The notes beneath the pieces were generated by a model. It ran no database searches. It was not told the origin of the DNA and saw nothing but the letters and a program-made list of their open reading frames with translations. A program made the position numbers and the translations under genes. Positions 1 through 6,275 of a stretch of 6,275 nucleotides of DNA are shown here, piece after piece (positions within the stretch are counted from its first letter, which is position 1; each line of letters begins with the position of its first letter). The stretch is from Cytophagales bacterium (GTDB taxonomy: Bacteria; Bacteroidota; Bacteroidia; Cytophagales; Amoebophilaceae), in NCBI GenBank assembly GCA_022360235.1, contig JAKSDE010000415.1, forward strand, positions 1 to 6,275, in the 5' to 3' direction.

Positions 1-1
1 A

Positions 2-160
2 AACTTGCCTTTTTCCCCCAAAGAAGATTTCATTGATCAATTCTATAGGCTTAATCAGGCTATTGTTATTGACAAAAAGGGAAGAGTATACACTAGATGG
101 TCTACAGGTCGTCGAGCAACTGGCTCAACTCCTACGAAGACGAGTACTGCAGAAACGTAA
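2..160 (+). CDS. C-terminal end of an unrecognised protein, cut by the left window edge
   Basis: This frame is open from the first base of the window to a TAA at 158-160 and encodes 52 residues with no start of its own, so it could be the end of a gene beginning upstream. The first 30 residues are a balanced mix of charged and hydrophobic amino acids (DFIDQFYRLNQAIVID, then KKGRVYTRW), and the last 18 are rich in Thr, Ser and Gly, like a disordered tail. No domain is recognised. The other two plus frames over this stretch look less protein-like, which is the only reason for preferring this one. It may equally be a decayed fragment, since transposase debris follows within 150 bases. Confidence 0.35.
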   Translation, partial: NLPFSPKEDFIDQFYRLNQAIVIDKKGRVYTRWSTGRRATGSTPTKTSTAET

Positions 161-300
161 GCCCAATAGAAGCTATGCCAGAAAAACCCAACAAGGCAGG
201 TATAAAAAATATAGATAAATATATTAAGTTAGTGTCATTAGTTCTTAGGGAGGAAAGGGCCTCAGGGAGACTCCTGCGGGGGTCACCCACAGGCCCCGAC
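161..300. other. Gene-free stretch with a GC-rich inverted-repeat island
   Basis: No coding frame here resembles a known protein. A plus-strand frame is formally open from 97 through to the transposase fragment, but its translation before about 300 shows none of the motifs expected upstream of the second catalytic Asp of an IS5-type transposase. It is therefore probably junction or scrambled sequence. The first half is AT-rich and the second half (about 245-305) is clearly GC-rich. Within that half, GGGCCT at 257-262 pairs with AGGCCC at 291-296, enclosing a smaller CAGG/CCTG pair (263-266 with 273-276) and a GGG/CCC pair. Confidence 0.4.
257..296. repeat. Nested inverted repeat, possible three-way folded element
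   Basis: A perfect 6-base outer arm (GGGCCT at 257-262, AGGCCC at 291-296) encloses an inner hairpin, CAGG at 263-266 with CCTG at 273-276, extendable by one G-T pair. A second possible small hairpin (GGG around 279-281 with CCC at 286-288) follows. The arms are seen directly. Whether the element folds as RNA, is a transposon end or is chance in a GC-rich patch is unknown. There is no T-run after the outer arm, so it is not a simple intrinsic terminator. Confidence 0.3.
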
Positions 301-564
301 CTACCCGACCATCAAGGTCATGGGATAGTCGATAAAGCGGTTTATCATCCAGGTAAGCGCAAAAATAAGTCAAGAAGTTTACAGAAAGCCCTCAAGCGAC
401 GTTCATCCCTAGAGGCTTTGATAGGTCCTATGAAAAATGAGGGTAAGCTTGGGGTCAACTACCTGAAAGGGGTGGTAGGGGCCCCACTGAATGCGCTGCT
501 ATGCGCGATAGGTCACAATTTACGGATACTCTTAGCATTTATCCCCTGTTCTATAGCCAACTAA
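301..564 (+). pseudogene. IS5-type DDE transposase, C-terminal fragment
   Basis: The translation carries the end of an IS5-family transposase catalytic domain. Asp at 307-309 is followed by HQGHG, which matches the usual D-x-GY-x-GHG motif with two residues missing. Then come VYHPGKRK, the basic KALKRRSS block, and the catalytic Glu at 412-414 in the LEALIGPMKNEGKLG block. The ending NYLKGVVGAPLNALLCAIGHN is typical of the family's C-terminus. The Asp-Glu spacing is 35 residues. The N-terminal part, including the first catalytic Asp and the NPYDGHTL-like block, is absent, and no other frame restores it. The copy should therefore be dead: about 88 residues remain of a protein normally around 300 or more. 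The stop TAA is at 562-564. No terminal inverted repeats were identified, so the element's original right end is not defined. Homology is from recalled family motifs; the subgroup is uncertain. Confidence 0.82.
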
Positions 565-697
565 CAAGTAAAGAGAAAATAGCCCCCCACTTATTCTCTC
601 CCCCAAAAAAGTAAGTCACTTACTGGCAGCAAAAAACAAGCATTTCTTTTTGCACATTGAAGCCCATCATAATACTTCAGGGTCGACTATTTACTGG
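565..697. other. Intergenic debris between transposase and nuclease remnants
   Basis: No gene is seen. It contains C- and A-runs (around 581-589 and 599-610), a short perfect palindrome at 610-624, and, on the minus strand, sequence that may be the further decayed end of the neighbouring nuclease gene beyond its shifted-frame stop at 698-700. No intrinsic terminator with a T-run was found on either strand. Confidence 0.4.
610..624. repeat. 15-base palindrome, AGTAAGT-C-ACTTACT
   Basis: Two perfect 7-base arms (610-616 and 618-624) are separated by a single base. This geometry suits a dimeric protein-binding site better than an RNA hairpin, where only five pairs could form. No adjacent gene start supports an operator, so it may be chance or a remnant of a mobile-element end. 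Confidence 0.25.
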
Positions 698-1523
698 CTA
701 TGCGGCAACCGGACTAAAGTTCTTTGATACCATAGTTTGGGCAATGGCTATTTTGCCTTTTTCTATACCTTTCTGCGTGGCCTCTTCTTTGAGTTTATCA
801 CGAATGGCCAATTCATCCTAGCCTATTCTTCTCTGCCGATTCATAGCTCCTGCGCTCGGGACCCGTTAAGCCATGATAGTTCAACGCTTCATAGGCTTTC
901 TTGATCTCGGTAGACGTTGATAAGATACCTCGCTCTTCGTCTGTTGTGCTAGCGGCATGAATTAAAAAATAATACCACTTTTCCTCCAACGTTAGCTCTT
1001 GCAAGCTACGACCTTCTTGTTTTAAAAGCTCTTTAAACTTGGGAAGCTCCACAAAAGTAAAGAAGATTTTATCTAAGTCATTTTCCCCGGTTTTACGGTC
1101 TAAAGTACAATGTTCCGATTTATAGGCTTTTTTGTTGGGGAAAACAATGTAGTCGGCAATAGCCAAAAATATAACCTCTTTCAGGTCTTTATAGTGATCT
1201 CCTTTGTTCATTTGAGAAATATAGGCCTTCGAAGCATAATATTGCGCCCGCTCCTCAAAACCTGTTTGACTGGCTACTTGCATCTCCACGATATAGTAGA
1301 ATCCTTCTTGGTCTTGACACATCACATCCACGGTACTTTGTTTCTTAGAAGCTATCTCAGGATCTTGGATCGTCTTTAAGAAATCTAATTTCTGAATGGG
1401 GGAGGAGAGTTGACTTTGTAGCACGGTGTTTAAAAAGCTAGTTAATAGCCTTGTATGCTTTTCGTTGCCAAAAATACGCTTAAAGGCAAAGTCATTCTTG
1501 GGATCTAAAAAACGCTTTATCAT
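698..1523 (-). pseudogene. Rpn/PD-(D/E)XK nuclease family 'putative transposase', frameshifted near its C-terminus
   Basis: The main frame runs from ATG at 1523 to TGA at 813-815 (236 residues) and has the hallmarks of the Rpn/PDDEXK transposase family. The N-terminus is RFLDPKNDFAFKRIFGNEKH, followed by a nuclease core with D66 (STVDVM) and E80-x-Q82 (YYIVEMQ), then EERAQYYASKAY (about 90-101). A helical C-terminal part has WYYFLIHAAS and the YEALNYHGLTGPERRSYE segment. Family members act as DNA endonucleases that promote RecA-independent recombination. Some are called transposases, although mobility is unproven. The usual charged tail is found in a different frame from 817 down to a TAG at 698-700, beginning DELAIRDKLKEEATQKGIEKGK. 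A one-base gain or two-base loss near 813-820 therefore separated body and tail. The frame could begin at 1613, but family proteins start at the 1523 Met, which is preceded by AGAGGA 12 bases upstream. The catalytic core is intact, so the truncated product could still be active. Confidence 0.85.
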
Positions 1524-1723
1524 GCTTGTAGTAATTCCTCTTTCAAATTTCTTGCTCCCCGAATCCGTTGGCTGAGCTATCGCTTTCTGCTTACGCCATG
1601 GTTCTGGCCTCAAATTTACTACTTTTTCGGTATTTCTACGAGTGTTTTGATCGGAAGATATAAAATATTGTTATATTGGGAAGGAATGTAACTAGATGAA
1701 GCATACAACTAAGAGCACGCATA
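1524..1723. promoter_or_regulatory. Divergent intergenic region between nuclease gene and efflux operon
   Basis: This 200-base region separates two divergent genes and must carry the start signals of both. On the minus strand AGAGGA (1536-1541 read in reverse) serves the nuclease start at 1523. On the plus side the sequence becomes strongly AT-rich at 1655-1680. A possible but weak plus-strand promoter pairs TTGATC at 1647-1652 with TATATT at 1672-1677 (19-base spacing); TATAAA at 1659-1664 is an alternative -10. A good match to the Bacteroidota TTTG/TAnnTTTG pair is not seen. A short open plus frame from about 1536 to TAA at 1661-1663 with a hydrophobic stretch could be a gene scrap, with nothing recognisable. 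Confidence 0.35.
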
Positions 1724-1734
1724 ATGAAAGGTAA
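1696..1734 (+). CDS. Possible 12-residue leader ORF overlapping the adaptor start
   Basis: ATG at 1696 opens a 12-codon frame (MKHTTKSTHNER) ending at TAA 1732-1734, which overlaps the adaptor ATG at 1724 in another frame. AAGGA at 1681-1685 lies 10 bases before it, a better ribosome site than anything before 1724 itself, where only AAGAG at 1711-1715 is seen. A start-stop ATG-TAA also sits at 1686-1691. The arrangement would allow translational coupling, but a 12-codon frame can easily arise by chance and no conservation can be judged here. Confidence 0.2.
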   Translation: MKHTTKSTHNER

Positions 1735-2884
1735 ACTTATTTTTCTTCTCACCATTCTACTACATGGTTGTGCACAAGAACAAAGTACCGAGGAAAAACG
1801 AAAATTACTAGATCAGTATAAAGGGGAAGTCGTTGAATTAAGGGGAAAGATTAAAGCCCTTGAGCAAGCACTCCTAAAAGAGGATTCAGCATTTGCTGTG
1901 AGGCATCTAAAGGCCACCCTGGTCACCACGCGAAAGGTAGCTATCAAAAAATTTGAGAAGTTTTTGGAGGTAAGCGGAGAGGTGGCGTCTAGAAAAAATA
2001 TTTTACTTAGTGCTTCTGTGCCAGGTACCGTCGAAAAGATACCCGTAAGTGAAGGAATGGTTGTTCAGCAAGATGAGTTACTCGTTTTGCTCGATACAGC
2101 TACAGAAAGGAAGCGTATTGCCGAGTTAAAAACTGCTTTGGAGTTAGCTACCACCGTTTATGAACGACAGGACCGTTTATGGCAACAAAATATTGGTACA
2201 GAAATTCAGCATTTAAAAGCTAAAAATAATAAAGCATCCTTAGAAAGGCAGTTGGCAACAGCCTACACACAGTTGGAAAAGATGATTATCAAAGCACCCT
2301 TTATGGGTAATGTAGACGAAGTTTTTATAAGAGAAGGAGAAACTGCCCTACCAGGCAGCAGATTAGTGCGGATTGTTAACTTAAGCGACTTGTATGTAGA
2401 AGCAGACCTTTCTGAAAGATATGTAGGGAAGATAAAAAAAGGGGATCAAGTAAAAATTAAGCTCCCTTCTTTAAATAAGACGATTAGCTCGTCCATCTCT
2501 GCTGTGGGACAGGTCATTAACGAGGATAACCGGACATTTACCGTTGAAGTTAAAATTCCTATTCGGGATAAAAACTTAAAACCTAACTTACTAGCTACCA
2601 TGGAAGTGAAGGAGCTTGAACAAGCTAATGCTGTTGTTATACCTACTTACTTAGTTCAACAAGATAATAGAGGAGATTATGTCTTTATCATCGAGGAGTA
2701 TTCTGTTGATCAGCTTTACAAAGCTAAAAAGGTGTATATCCAACGGGGGTATTCGTATGGAGGTGAAACAACCGTACTGGCGGGCCTTACAGGAGAGGAA
2801 AAACTAATCGATCAAGGCTTTAGGCAAGTTGATGAAGGGGGACTCGTTCAAGAAGTTAACCAAACGCGGTATAACATAAACTAA
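1724..2884 (+). CDS. RND efflux periplasmic adaptor (membrane fusion protein), lipoprotein
   Basis: This 386-residue protein links an inner-membrane RND pump to an outer-membrane channel. It begins with a lipoprotein signal, MKGKLIFLLTILLHGC, with the lipidated Cys at residue 16 (lipobox LLHGC), so it should be anchored in a membrane facing the periplasm. Residues about 22-54 are charged and heptad-like, a likely short coiled coil. The first lipoyl half follows at about 92-124 (ASVPGTVEKIPVSEGMVVQQ), then an alpha-hairpin at about 126-186, and the second lipoyl half at about 187-220 (IIKAPFMGNVDEVFIREGE). A beta-barrel domain covers about 222-295, and a membrane-proximal domain runs to the end (VVIPTYLV; KVYIQRGYS; GLTGEEKLIDQGF). 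Length and order match HlyD/AcrA-like adaptors. The alpha-hairpin is short compared with AcrA. It is first in the operon, and its TAA is 25 bases before the permease start. Adaptor identity is secure; the substrate is unknown. Confidence 0.93.
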   Translation: MKGKLIFLLTILLHGCAQEQSTEEKRKLLDQYKGEVVELRGKIKALEQALLKEDSAFAVRHLKATLVTTRKVAIKKFEKFLEVSGEVASRKNILLSASVPGTVEKIPVSEGMVVQQDELLVLLDTATERKRIAELKTALELATTVYERQDRLWQQNIGTEIQHLKAKNNKASLERQLATAYTQLEKMIIKAPFMGNVDEVFIREGETALPGSRLVRIVNLSDLYVEADLSERYVGKIKKGDQVKIKLPSLNKTISSSISAVGQVINEDNRTFTVEVKIPIRDKNLKPNLLATMEVKELEQANAVVIPTYLVQQDNRGDYVFIIEEYSVDQLYKAKKVYIQRGYSYGGETTVLAGLTGEEKLIDQGFRQVDEGGLVQEVNQTRYNIN

Positions 2885-2909
2885 ATACCTACTTATCTTC
2901 TTAATAAAA

Positions 2910-5900
2910 TTGGCAAAACAACGTTCCAAACAAAAAATTAAAAAGGAATTTGGCCTTAGTACACTGGCTGTTAATAACACAACCAGTGTGGTTGTGCTCG
3001 CTATTCTAATAGCGCTTGGGGGCATAAATTCCTATAGAGCTATACCTAAAGAAAGTTTTCCCGAAGTCGTTATTCCGACGATTTTTATAGGCACCTCCTA
3101 TTTTGGTAACTCTCCGGTAGATATTGAAAATTTAATAACCCGTCCTATAGAGAAAGAGCTCAAATCGCTGAGTGGGGTAAAGGATATCAAGTCTACTTCG
3201 ATTCAAGATTACTCTAATATTACCGTTGAGTTTACCACGGGTTATGAAGTAGCAAAAGCGCTTCAAGAGGTGAAGGATGCCGTGGATAAGGCTAAAAGTG
3301 AGCTTCCATCAGATCTAGACACTGAACCCAATGTCTTTGAGGTCAACTTCGCTGAGATTCCTATCATGTTTGTTAACCTTTCAGGAGATTATAGTATTGA
3401 TGAACTGAAAGCGTATGCCGAATTCTTAGAAGATGAAATAGAAAAACTACCTGAGATTTCAAAAGCCGAAGTAAGAGGAGTGAGAGAAAGAGAAATTAAA
3501 ATTAGTGCCGACCCATATAAAATGGAAGCCATGCAGGTAACCTTTGCTGATATTGAAAAGGCGGTGGCTGCTGAGAATAAGACTATCTCTGGAGGAGATA
3601 TTTTAGCAGATGGATTTCGTAGATCGCTGCGGATCATGGGTGAATACACAACGCCTGATGAGATTAATAAGGTGATTGTGAAGAACGAGGACAACAATAT
3701 CGTGTACTTAAAAGAAGTAGCTAACGTGTTGGATGATTATGAAGAAAGAAAAAGCTATGCGCGGTCAAACAAACTACCGGTTGTCACTGTTGAAGTAGTC
3801 AAACGAAGTGGCGAAAACCTCCTTGATGCTGCTAGCAAGATTAAAGCGATCATTGCTCAAGCACAAGAAAACAGATTCCCAGAAGAATTGGTGATATCGA
3901 TCAATAATGATATGTCTAAAACTACGCAAGACCAAGTTGACAATCTAGAAAATAGTATTATTTCAGGAGTAATCTTGGTAGTAGTAGTACTCCTATTCTT
4001 TTTAGGGTTAAGAAATGCTCTTTTTGTAGGTATTGCCATTCCTATGTCTATGTTTATGGCTTTCATGTTACTGCACGCTTTCGGAGTAACCCTGAATATA
4101 GTAGTGTTATTTTCCCTGGTACTAGCTTTAGGAATGCTGGTAGATAATGGCATTGTTGTAGTAGAGAATATTTACCGTTTACATGAAAAAGGACACACAC
4201 CCATTCAAGCTGCCAAAGAAGGGGTTGGAGAGGTAGCCTTAGCTATTATTGCTTCTACAGCCACTACATTAGCTGCTTTTTTACCGTTAGTTTTTTGGGA
4301 GGGACTCATGGGAGAGTTTATGAAATATTTACCTATCACCTTAATCACTGTCTTAGCTTCTTCACTCTTTGTAGCCCTCGTAGTGAACCCTGTCATTACT
4401 TCTTTATTTATTCGTCCTTCTACACATACACCTCCTAAGAAAAGGTTAGTGATGATAAGCATAATATTGGGAAGCGTGGCACTGATTTGCTACCTTGCTC
4501 GTATATTTATAGCGGGCAATTTATTGATGTTACTCGCCCTATTTCTCCCCCTTCATCTATTTGTGTTGACGCCAGCAACAAATTGGTTTCAAAAGGTTTT
4601 TCTCACCCAATTAGAAAACATTTATTATCGCCTCATGCATTTTTCTCTTCGAAGTCCCTATCTAGTATTTGGTGGGACCGTGTTGCTTTTATTCTTATCT
4701 GTATTCTTACTAGGCTTAAGTGCTCCAAAGGTCATTTTCTTTCCTGAAAACGAGCCCAACTACATTAATATTTTTATCGAAAAACCGGTGGGTACAGCTA
4801 TTGAAGCTACTAATAAGCTAACAGAAGCCTTAGAAGATGAAATTATCGAACTACTTCAACCTTATCAGTACATGGTAGAATCAGTGATGGCACAAGTAGG
4901 AGAAGGTACCAGTGATCCTATCCAAGGACCCAGTATAGGAGCTGCGCATAACAAAGCTAGAATTACTATCTTCTTTGTAGAATTTGAGTATAGAAAAGGT
5001 GTTTCTACAGCACAAATTATGGAAGATATTCGAAAGCTCACGGCTAGGTATCCAGGCGTTCAAATTACGGTAGACAAAGAACAGAATGGACCTCCTGTAG
5101 GTAAGCCTATTAGTGTAGAAGTAAGTGGGGAAGACTATGAACGCCTTATTACAATAACCCATCAGATTACTAAACTTATTAAGAACGCTGGCATTCAGGG
5201 AATCGAAGAGCTTAAGACAGACCTGGAAATAGGAAAGCCCGAACTACTCATTCATGTAGATCGTGATAGAGCAGGGAGGGCAGGGCTCTCTACTGCCCGC
5301 ATTGCTTCCGAGTTGAGAACAGCCCTTTTTGGGAAAAAAGTATCGAAGTTCAAAGATGGAGAAGACGAATATGATATTCAGTTGCGGCTAAAAGATGAAT
5401 TTAGATACGATATTTCAACATTGTTGAATAAGAAAATATCATTTCGAAATGAAAAAGGAAAGATAAAAACAATACCGATCGCCTCTTTAGCAGATATTAC
5501 CTATTCTTCGACCTATGGTGCCATTAAAAGAAAGAATTTGGATAAAGTCATCATAATATTCTCTAATGTAACAGAGGGGTATAATGCGAATGAAATTAAT
5601 CAAGCAATTACTACTTTACTACAAGACTTTGATATGCCTGAGGGCTATCATATTAAGTTTGGGGGTGAACAAGAGGAGCAACAGAAGTCGATGGATTTTT
5701 TGAGTAGAGCACTCTTGATTGCTGTCTTTTTAATATTTCTTATCCTAGTAACCCAATTTAACGCCATATCTGCCCCATTTATTATCATGGCCTCTGTTAT
5801 TTTGAGCACCATCGGGGTATTCTTAGGGCTTTTCATTTTTAATATGGACTTTGTGGTTATTATGACAGGTATAGGGATCATCTCCCTAGCAGGCGTGGTG

Positions 5901-6275
5901 GTCAATAATGCCATCGTACTTGTTGATTATACAGCGTTAGTTAAAAAACGTAAGCAAGCTGAACGCAATCTGTCTGAAGGGGAGCTATTACCTTATGATG
6001 AGTTGTTGGCTTGTATTACCACAGCAGGTAAAACAAGGCTAAGGCCTGTACTCTTAACAGCTATTACCACGGTGTTGGGGCTAATTCCTTTAGCTATGGG
6101 CGTAAACATCAACTTTTTTACGTTACTCTCTGATTTTAACCCGCAGTTTTACTTTGGAGGTGACAATGCAGCTTTCTGGGGTCCCATGGCGTGGACAGTA
6201 ATCTTTGGCTTAATCTTTGCCACTTTTCTTACGCTCGTAGTAGTACCAGTAATGTATTTAATTACGCAAAATATG
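2910..6275 (+). CDS. RND efflux transporter permease subunit (AcrB-like), 3' end beyond window
   Basis: This is a proton-driven inner-membrane exporter that works with the adaptor encoded just upstream. The frame is uninterrupted for 1122 codons up to the window edge. The in-frame stop at 2877-2879 and the lack of any ATG before about codon 153 leave TTG at 2910 as the best start (then AKQRSKQK). TM1 is at about 26-41, followed by the first periplasmic porter loop with FPEVVIPTIFI and the PIEKELKSLSGV block. TM2-TM6 lie at about 350-500, with GMLVDNGIVVVEN in TM4 (D412, N413). Two extra hydrophobic segments lie at about 515-533 and 536-556. TM7 is at about 584-604, then the second porter loop. 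TM8-TM12 cover about 936-1117, with GVVVNNAIVLVDY in TM10 (N999, N1000) and TRLRPVLLTA before TM11. It is longer than AcrB (1049 residues) and probably lacks only its last cytoplasmic residues here. The residues suggest a non-classical proton relay. Substrate could be drugs, lipids or other small molecules. Confidence 0.95.
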   Translation, partial: MAKQRSKQKIKKEFGLSTLAVNNTTSVVVLAILIALGGINSYRAIPKESFPEVVIPTIFIGTSYFGNSPVDIENLITRPIEKELKSLSGVKDIKSTSIQDYSNITVEFTTGYEVAKALQEVKDAVDKAKSELPSDLDTEPNVFEVNFAEIPIMFVNLSGDYSIDELKAYAEFLEDEIEKLPEISKAEVRGVREREIKISADPYKMEAMQVTFADIEKAVAAENKTISGGDILADGFRRSLRIMGEYTTPDEINKVIVKNEDNNIVYLKEVANVLDDYEERKSYARSNKLPVVTVEVVKRSGENLLDAASKIKAIIAQAQENRFPEELVISINNDMSKTTQDQVDNLENSIISGVILVVVVLLFFLGLRNALFVGIAIPMSMFMAFMLLHAFGVTLNIVVLFSLVLALGMLVDNGIVVVENIYRLHEKGHTPIQAAKEGVGEVALAIIASTATTLAAFLPLVFWEGLMGEFMKYLPITLITVLASSLFVALVVNPVITSLFIRPSTHTPPKKRLVMISIILGSVALICYLARIFIAGNLLMLLALFLPLHLFVLTPATNWFQKVFLTQLENIYYRLMHFSLRSPYLVFGGTVLLLFLSVFLLGLSAPKVIFFPENEPNYINIFIEKPVGTAIEATNKLTEALEDEIIELLQPYQYMVESVMAQVGEGTSDPIQGPSIGAAHNKARITIFFVEFEYRKGVSTAQIMEDIRKLTARYPGVQITVDKEQNGPPVGKPISVEVSGEDYERLITITHQITKLIKNAGIQGIEELKTDLEIGKPELLIHVDRDRAGRAGLSTARIASELRTALFGKKVSKFKDGEDEYDIQLRLKDEFRYDISTLLNKKISFRNEKGKIKTIPIASLADITYSSTYGAIKRKNLDKVIIIFSNVTEGYNANEINQAITTLLQDFDMPEGYHIKFGGEQEEQQKSMDFLSRALLIAVFLIFLILVTQFNAISAPFIIMASVILSTIGVFLGLFIFNMDFVVIMTGIGIISLAGVVVNNAIVLVDYTALVKKRKQAERNLSEGELLPYDELLACITTAGKTRLRPVLLTAITTVLGLIPLAMGVNINFFTLLSDFNPQFYFGGDNAAFWGPMAWTVIFGLIFATFLTLVVVPVMYLITQNM

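Noticed and set aside
245..305. Resemblance of GGGAGGAAAGGG and ACAGGCCCCGACC to conserved ends of RNase P RNA
   Set aside because: The two blocks are only about 40 bases apart, whereas RNase P RNA is about 350 bases long, and the central conserved regions are missing. The similarity is short and probably chance.
572..599. Possible terminator after the transposase fragment (AGAGAA paired with TTCTCT)
   Set aside because: The stem is only six AT-rich pairs with a 16-base loop, and no T-run follows on the plus strand.
1110..1379. Plus-strand open frame of 89 codons
   Set aside because: It lies wholly inside the nuclease gene on the opposite strand, which has clear family motifs. It is a shadow frame.
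1524..1613. N-terminal extension of the nuclease frame to the ATG at 1613
   Set aside because: Family proteins begin with the segment at the 1523 Met. The extra 30 residues show no family similarity, and a ribosome-site-like AGAGGA lies just before 1523.
1536..1663. Plus-strand open frame with a hydrophobic stretch (MVLASNLLLFRYFYE from 1598)
   Set aside because: It is short, has no recognised relative, and overlaps the intergenic region. It may be a gene scrap but cannot be supported.
3389..4462. Several minus-strand open frames of 85-102 codons
   Set aside because: They all lie opposite the continuous RND permease frame and show no recognisable domains.
4487..4747. Plus-strand open frame of 86 codons in another phase
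   Set aside because: It is inside the permease, whose own frame is unbroken here and encodes the TM6-TM7 linker and TM7.
1..6275. CRISPR arrays, tRNA or rRNA genes, integrase attachment sites
   Set aside because: No regularly spaced repeats, cloverleaf sequences or rRNA-like blocks were found on reading both strands.

Overview
The window looks like a piece of an AT-rich Bacteroidota genome. This is inferred from the RND permease and adaptor proteins, the weak or absent Shine-Dalgarno sites, and the decayed transposase and PD-(D/E)XK nuclease genes. That gene-debris style is typical of amoeba- or arthropod-associated symbionts such as the Amoebophilus/Cardinium group. The assignment to that group is an inference; no marker gene is present.

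Layout. Positions 1-700 are accessory debris: the tail of an open frame entering from the left edge (2-160), a stretch with no recognisable gene but a compact GC-rich inverted-repeat island (257-296), and the C-terminal third of an IS5-type DDE transposase (301-564). Positions 698-1523 (minus strand) hold an Rpn/PD-(D/E)XK 'putative transposase' family gene. Its nuclease core is intact, but its C-terminal tail is cut off by a frameshift near 813-820. Positions 1524-1723 form the divergent intergenic region, with a possible promoter and a tiny leader ORF (1696-1734) that overlaps the next start codon.

Positions 1724-6275 are a two-gene tripartite efflux operon on the plus strand. The first gene encodes a lipoprotein periplasmic adaptor (MFP/HlyD type). 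After 25 bases comes a large RND inner-membrane permease that starts at TTG (2910) and is still open at the right edge after 1122 codons. Together they would form the adaptor and pump of a proton-driven exporter. The outer-membrane TolC-like partner is not in the window. The substrate cannot be told from the sequence.

The permease is the most informative part. It keeps only one acidic residue of the classical Asp-Asp pair in TM4 (D412-N413), has Asn-Asn at the TM10 site (N999-N1000), and carries two extra hydrophobic segments between TM6 and TM7. I found no convincing new defence or mobile system. The unusual points are variants and decay products of known families.
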